A DNA stretch of 17,840 bases from Spirochaetaceae bacterium (GTDB taxonomy: Bacteria; Spirochaetota; Spirochaetia; Treponematales; Breznakiellaceae): NCBI GenBank assembly GCA_031265635.1, contig JAISCK010000125.1, positions 1 through 17,840 on the forward strand, written 5' to 3'. Made by a program: the position numbers and the translations under genes. Of this stretch, positions 14,614-17,840 are shown one piece after another. Every line of letters starts with the position of its first letter. Position 1 is the stretch's first letter. Below the pieces are notes generated by a model. That model was given only the letters and a program-made list of their open reading frames with translations, ran no database searches and was not told where the DNA came from.

Positions 14614-14629
14614 TCCCAAGGTCATGGGA
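14614..14629 (-). promoter_or_regulatory. Small hairpin upstream of rplC
   Basis: TCCCA (14614-14618) and TGGGA (14625-14629) form a 5-bp stem over a 6-nt loop. It lies between the large rpsJ-rplC hairpin and the rplC ribosome-binding site. It could belong to the same leader structure. Five base pairs can arise by chance. Confidence 0.25.
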
Positions 14630-14638
14630 CCGTCTGTT

Positions 14639-14681
14639 AATCAAAAACCCTCTGGGTTAAACCCTCCGGGGGTTTTTGATT
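14639..14681 (-). terminator. Attenuator-like hairpin between rpsJ and rplC
   Basis: AATCAAAAACCC (14639-14650) and GGGTTTTTGATT (14670-14681) are perfectly complementary over 12 bp. In minus-strand RNA this gives A5, a CCC/GGG core and U5, the shape of an A-tract/U-tract intrinsic terminator. The 19-nt loop contains GGGTTAAACCC (14654-14664), which forms an inner stem. Two small hairpins (AACCC/GGGTT at 14646-14658 and at 14660-14674) can form instead of the nested pair. It lies inside the operon, so partial termination or processing is more likely than full termination. That role is inferred. Confidence 0.5.
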
Positions 14682-14685
14682 TTGG

Positions 14686-14994
14686 TTACTGCTTTATTTC
14701 CACATCCACACCGGCGGCAAGTTCAAGTTTCATAAGAGAATCTATCACTTCCGTGGAAGGATCTATAATATCAATCAGCCTCTTGTGCGTCCGCATCTCA
14801 AACTGTTCGCGGGCCTTTTTGTTCACATGGGGAGAACGAAGCACCGTCGTCTTGTTGATGCGGGTCGGAAGGGGTATGGGGCCCGTAACCTTGGCCCCGG
14901 CCTTCTGAACCGCCTGCACGATGGACTTCGCGCTCTGATCGATTAATTCCACATCGAAACCGCGCAGCCGCACGCGAATTCGCTCCTTAGTCAT
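14686..14994 (-). CDS. rpsJ: 30S ribosomal protein S10 (NusE)
   Basis: S10 is a 30S head protein and, as NusE, a partner of NusB and NusG in antitermination. The 102 residues include RIRVRLRGFDVELIDQSAKS, the loop GPIPLPTRINKTTVLRSPHV, and EQFEMRTHKRLIDII. The length is normal. GGAGG lies before the ATG. It is the first S10-block gene here and follows tuf by 75 nt; that gap holds a GC-rich inverted repeat. Confidence 0.98.
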   Translation of the reverse strand: MTKERIRVRLRGFDVELIDQSAKSIVQAVQKAGAKVTGPIPLPTRINKTTVLRSPHVNKKAREQFEMRTHKRLIDIIDPSTEVIDSLMKLELAAGVDVEIKQ

Positions 14995-15022
14995 TGGTCC
15001 TCCAAAGGAGACAGGACGCCGC

Positions 15023-15054
15023 GGCCGCGCTTAACGCGGCCGTCTTTCGCGGCC
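15023..15054 (-). promoter_or_regulatory. Alternative GC-rich hairpins in the tuf-rpsJ gap
   Basis: GGCCGCG at 15023-15029 can pair with CGCGGCC at 15035-15041 (5-nt loop) or with an identical CGCGGCC at 15048-15054 (18-nt loop). Both stems are perfect over 7 bp and exclude each other. No U-run follows, so this is not an intrinsic terminator. It may be a processing site or a switch upstream of rpsJ; that is inference. Confidence 0.4.
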
Positions 15055-15069
15055 TGCCTGTAAAAGGGC

Positions 15070-16260
<1,191 letters not shown>

Positions 16261-16297
16261 TACGTGTCCTCCTTAACTCCTATGGGCACACAAAACT

Positions 16298-16324
16298 ATT
16301 CTATAGAATCCGTTCAAAATTCAA
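16298..16324 (-). promoter_or_regulatory. Possible tuf promoter with palindromic -10 region
   Basis: On the minus strand, TTGAAT (16324-16319) and TAGAAT (16303-16298) are 15 nt apart, a short but allowed spacing. They match the sigma-70 consensus at four and five of six positions. The -10 lies in a perfect palindrome, ATTCTATAGAAT (16298-16309). The promoter would begin transcription about 30 nt before the tuf ATG. No experiment supports it. Confidence 0.3.
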
Positions 16325-16340
16325 ATTAATTTTGAAACGG
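16310..16340 (-). repeat. Inverted repeat overlapping the possible tuf promoter
   Basis: CCGTTCAAAAT (16310-16320) and ATTTTGAAACGG (16329-16340) are inverted copies, with one extra A in the right arm and an 8-nt loop. It covers the possible -35 region. The same core TTCAAAAT/ATTTTGAA recurs at 16663-16682. It could be an operator, a hairpin in the leader RNA, or a repeat end. Confidence 0.6.
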
Positions 16341-16456
16341 GCTTTGATTTTCAGTGTCTTGTGGATAATAGTATAGAAGAAAACATACCGAAGCGCATGG
16401 AAACTCCGCAAAGTCCCTGTCTTCGGCCCCTCTCCACCTATCCCACCAGAACCACT

Positions 16457-16526
16457 GCCGGCTCTCTAATGATCGGTTTGGATCAGTGAAAAACCCTTCC
16501 GGGCTCTTCACAGGCTCCGCGCCGGC
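16457..16526 (-). promoter_or_regulatory. Candidate three-way-junction RNA upstream of tuf
   Basis: Two hairpins abut exactly. One is TGATC/GATCA at 16470-16485. The other, at 16486-16511, has an 11-bp stem in minus-strand RNA, including two G.U pairs, and a GGAA loop of the GNRA class. The same stem has two A.C mismatches on the + strand, so the minus-strand RNA is the likely acting form. GCCGGC occurs on both sides (16457-16462 and 16521-16526) and could close a junction. GCCGGC is self-complementary, so this closing helix is the weakest part. Confidence 0.35.
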
Positions 16527-16619
16527 TGATAAACCGCTGGTGAACAAATCCGGTAAAATATACCGATACAACGCTGCTGTCTGTCCACCTCCTCAGGCTT
16601 TACGCCCGGCGCTTATTCA

Positions 16620-16636
16620 ATCCGGCAAGGCCGGAT
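16620..16636 (-). repeat. Perfect hairpin in the rpsG-tuf spacer
   Basis: ATCCGGC (16620-16626) and GCCGGAT (16630-16636) form a 7-bp stem with a 3-nt loop. No U-run follows on the minus strand, so it is not a complete intrinsic terminator for rpsL-rpsG. It could protect the 3' end of the rpsG message after processing, which is inference. Confidence 0.5.
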
Positions 16637-16662
16637 CAATCATTTCAAATATCAAGGACTCA

Positions 16663-16682
16663 TTCAAAATTGAAATTTTGAA
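16663..16682 (-). repeat. Second copy of the TTCAAAAT/ATTTTGAA inverted repeat
   Basis: TTCAAAAT (16663-16670) and ATTTTGAA (16675-16682) flank a 4-nt loop. The arms are identical to the core of the inverted repeat at 16310-16340. CGGGCTTT at 16338-16345 also recurs inverted, as AAAGCCCG at 16682-16689. Together the two copies bracket about 320 bp. Confidence 0.55.
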
Positions 16683-16731
16683 AAGCCCGCCCCTAAGGGT
16701 CCCTCGGTTCCGGAAAAACCCAGGATTTATC

Positions 16732-17202
16732 CTACCACCTGTAATGGGCAAAAGCCTTGTTGGCGTCCGCCATTTTATGGGTATCCTCTTTTTTCTTAAA
16801 TGCCGTACCGGTATTATTATACGCGTCAAGGAGTTCCGCCGCAAGCCTCTCGCTCATCTCATGGCCTGAACGGAGCCTGGCCGCGTTGATAATCCACCGC
16901 ATGCCCAGGGCTTCCCTGCGGGACTCCCTGATTTCAACCGGGACCTGATAGGTCGCGCCTCCGACCCGGCGGGACTTAACCTCCACCGCGGGTTTTACGT
17001 TCTCAATGGCCTTGAGGAACACCTCAAGGGGCTCTTTGTCCGCCTTGGTTCCCAGCGTAGCCAGTGCCCCGTGAACAATACGGAGGGCGATGGAACGCTT
17101 GCCCTGCCACATCATACGGTTTACAAATTTGGAAACCACCGCGCTGTTGTATCTGGGATCAGGTAAAATTCCCCTGTCTATTGTCTTCTTTTTTCTTCCC
17201 AT
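16732..17202 (-). CDS. rpsG: 30S ribosomal protein S7
   Basis: S7 starts assembly of the 30S head and lies at the E site. From ATG at 17202 it has 156 residues, beginning MGRKKKTIDRGILPDPRYNS and ending AHYRW. The central signature NVKPAVEVKSRRVGGATYQV is at about 68-87. GGAGG lies five bases before this ATG, and the gap to rpsL is 13 nt. The frame is open further upstream into rpsL, but those residues are foreign to S7. Confidence 0.98.
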   Translation of the reverse strand: MGRKKKTIDRGILPDPRYNSAVVSKFVNRMMWQGKRSIALRIVHGALATLGTKADKEPLEVFLKAIENVKPAVEVKSRRVGGATYQVPVEIRESRREALGMRWIINAARLRSGHEMSERLAAELLDAYNNTGTAFKKKEDTHKMADANKAFAHYRW

Positions 17203-17215
17203 AATATCCTCCCGG

Positions 17216-17590
17216 CTATGCCTTGGGCCGTTTGGCGCCGTATTTTGAACGGGCCCGCTTGCGGTCCTGCACACCCAGGGTATCCTTGGCGCCCCGGATA
17301 ATATGATACCGTACGCCGGGAAGGTCCTTGACGCGCCCTCCCCTGACCAGCACCACCGAGTGTTCCTGGAGGTTATGGCCTATGCCGGGAATATAGGCGG
17401 TTACTTCAGTACCATGGGAAAGACGGACACGGGCCACCTTGCGCAGCGCTGAATTGGGCTTTTTGGGCGTAACCGTCATAACACGGGTACACACCCCCCG
17501 TTTCTGCGGGCAGGACTGGAGAGCCGGGGACTTGGTCTTTGATGTAATCCCCTGGCGTCCAAAACGGACCAACTGGTTAATAGTAGGCAT
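17216..17590 (-). CDS. rpsL: 30S ribosomal protein S12
   Basis: S12 lies at the decoding centre and affects accuracy. The 124-residue protein matches the family along its length, with CPQKRGVCTRV at 27-37, TPKKPNSALRK at 41-51 and RGGRVKDLPGVRYH at 83-96. Lys43 and Lys88, the residues usually changed in streptomycin resistance, are both wild type. Pro91 and Gly92, next to the methylthiolated Asp89, are kept too. GGGAG precedes the ATG. It is the first gene of the cluster in the window. Confidence 0.98.
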   Translation of the reverse strand: MPTINQLVRFGRQGITSKTKSPALQSCPQKRGVCTRVMTVTPKKPNSALRKVARVRLSHGTEVTAYIPGIGHNLQEHSVVLVRGGRVKDLPGVRYHIIRGAKDTLGVQDRKRARSKYGAKRPKA

Positions 17591-17840
17591 GAACTAAAAA
17601 CTCCCTTTCAACATTGGCGGCCTCCCGCCTGAAACATAAGCGCCCCCGGCGCCGCTATTGACACAAAAACACCGTTCTCCATGAGCGCCCGCAGGGAACC
17701 CAGGCAGGGCTCCCGGAGACACCCCATATATAGGGCTGCTCACCAAGAGAGACCCCATTACTGGTATACTGCCGGAATCAGACTATTGTCCGCGTTCAGC
17801 CGCTATAATAAAGGAAGCCAAAGGCCCCGCAAAGCTGCGT
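17591..17840. other. Upstream region of rpsL, no gene seen
   Basis: These 250 nt hold no reading frame of credible length or composition on either strand. They probably carry the rpsL leader and promoter. No rpoC end could be recognised, although rpoC precedes rpsL in many bacteria. It would have to lie beyond the window if present. Confidence 0.5.
17763..17792 (-). promoter_or_regulatory. Weak candidate promoter for rpsL
   Basis: On the minus strand, CGGACA (17792-17787) and TATACC (17768-17763) are 18 nt apart, each with four of six consensus matches. Transcription would start about 165 nt before rpsL. Other AT-rich hexamers nearby (for example TATTAT at 17810-17805) are equally possible, so this is only a suggestion. 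Confidence 0.2.

Larger units (their letters stand above)
16261..16731 (-). other. 471-nt rpsG-tuf spacer with no convincing gene
   Basis: This is the longest gap in the cluster, at the place where fusA usually lies. It holds no protein I can support. It contains the tuf ribosome-binding site, a possible tuf promoter, and inverted repeats at 16298-16309, 16310-16340, 16470-16485, 16486-16511, 16551-16565, 16620-16636 and 16663-16682. A very strong Shine-Dalgarno-like GAGGAGGTGG (16585-16594) has no start codon at normal distance. It may be a long tuf leader RNA, the remains of a rearrangement, or both. Confidence 0.7.

Noticed and set aside
16326..16571. An 81-codon minus-strand frame in the rpsG-tuf spacer, starting at TTG
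   Set aside because: The TTG start is 13 nt from the Shine-Dalgarno-like sequence, the composition is unlike its neighbours, and it runs through the hairpins. I see no family motif. I report the Shine-Dalgarno as a curiosity only.
16722..16733. AGGATTTATCCT palindrome at the rpsG stop codon as a terminator
   Set aside because: The central spacer is only two bases, so a stable hairpin is unlikely, although GGGTTTTT follows on the minus strand.
17203..17274. A longer rpsG reading frame with 24 extra N-terminal residues
   Set aside because: It would overlap rpsL, the extra residues are foreign to S7, and the ATG at 17202 has an ideal ribosome-binding site.
17658..17663. A perfect TTGACA on the + strand upstream of rpsL
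   Set aside because: No -10 hexamer lies 15-19 nt downstream (the sequence there is ATGAGC), and it points away from rpsL.
17608..17682. A 24-codon frame upstream of rpsL on the minus strand (possible leader peptide)
   Set aside because: The ATG at 17682 has no Shine-Dalgarno and the peptide has no run of regulatory codons.
17804..17809. A perfect TATAAT on the + strand near the window end
   Set aside because: No acceptable -35 sits at 15-19 nt; the nearest TTG-containing hexamer is 12 nt away. A divergent promoter cannot be supported.

Overview
This window is a ribosomal-protein supercluster from a bacterium that looks like a spirochaete, probably Treponema-like. The EF-Tu sequence is the main reason (for example the TRHLEYQ stretch after switch I). 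Other reasons are tuf standing directly in front of rpsJ and the lack of fusA, infA, map and adk at their usual places. The genus is inferred from remembered family sequences and was not searched.

Layout. Positions 11-952 on the + strand hold one complete metabolic gene, ornithine carbamoyltransferase. It converges on everything else. From about 17590 down to 992, all genes lie on the minus strand. In transcription order they are rpsL, rpsG, a 471-nt spacer, tuf, rpsJ, a 91-nt spacer with an attenuator-like hairpin, rplC, rplD, rplW, rplB, rpsS, rplV, rpsC, rplP, rpmC, rpsQ, rplN, rplX, rplE, rpsN (zinc type), rpsH, rplF, rplR, rpsE, rpmD, rplO, secY, rpmJ, rpsM, rpsK, rpsD, rpoA, rplQ, and a 61-residue four-cysteine protein of unknown function. 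This is a merged str-S10-spc-alpha cluster. Nearly all junctions are 0-40 nt or overlap. About 250 nt upstream of rpsL hold no recognisable gene.

How the genes work together. The cluster supplies components of both ribosomal subunits, elongation factor Tu, the RNA polymerase alpha subunit and the SecY translocon channel, which ties translation, transcription and protein export to one transcription block. Start codons are mostly ATG with a clear Shine-Dalgarno sequence; rpsK and rpsC use GTG. The zinc-binding versions of S4, S14 and L36 are all present, and L24 also carries two CxxC pairs.

The core genes are ordinary. The parts that deserve attention are the non-coding gaps and the last small gene. 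The rpsJ-rplC gap has a 12-bp stem with A5/U5 flanks and two alternative foldings. The rpsG-tuf spacer has tandem hairpins, one with a GNRA loop and G.U pairs that only form in minus-strand RNA. Gaps before rpsJ, rplO and rpsK also hold perfect inverted repeats, two of them with mutually exclusive pairings. The rplX ribosome-binding site is a 4x AGGT tandem repeat. No tRNA, rRNA, CRISPR array, insertion sequence or defence system was seen.
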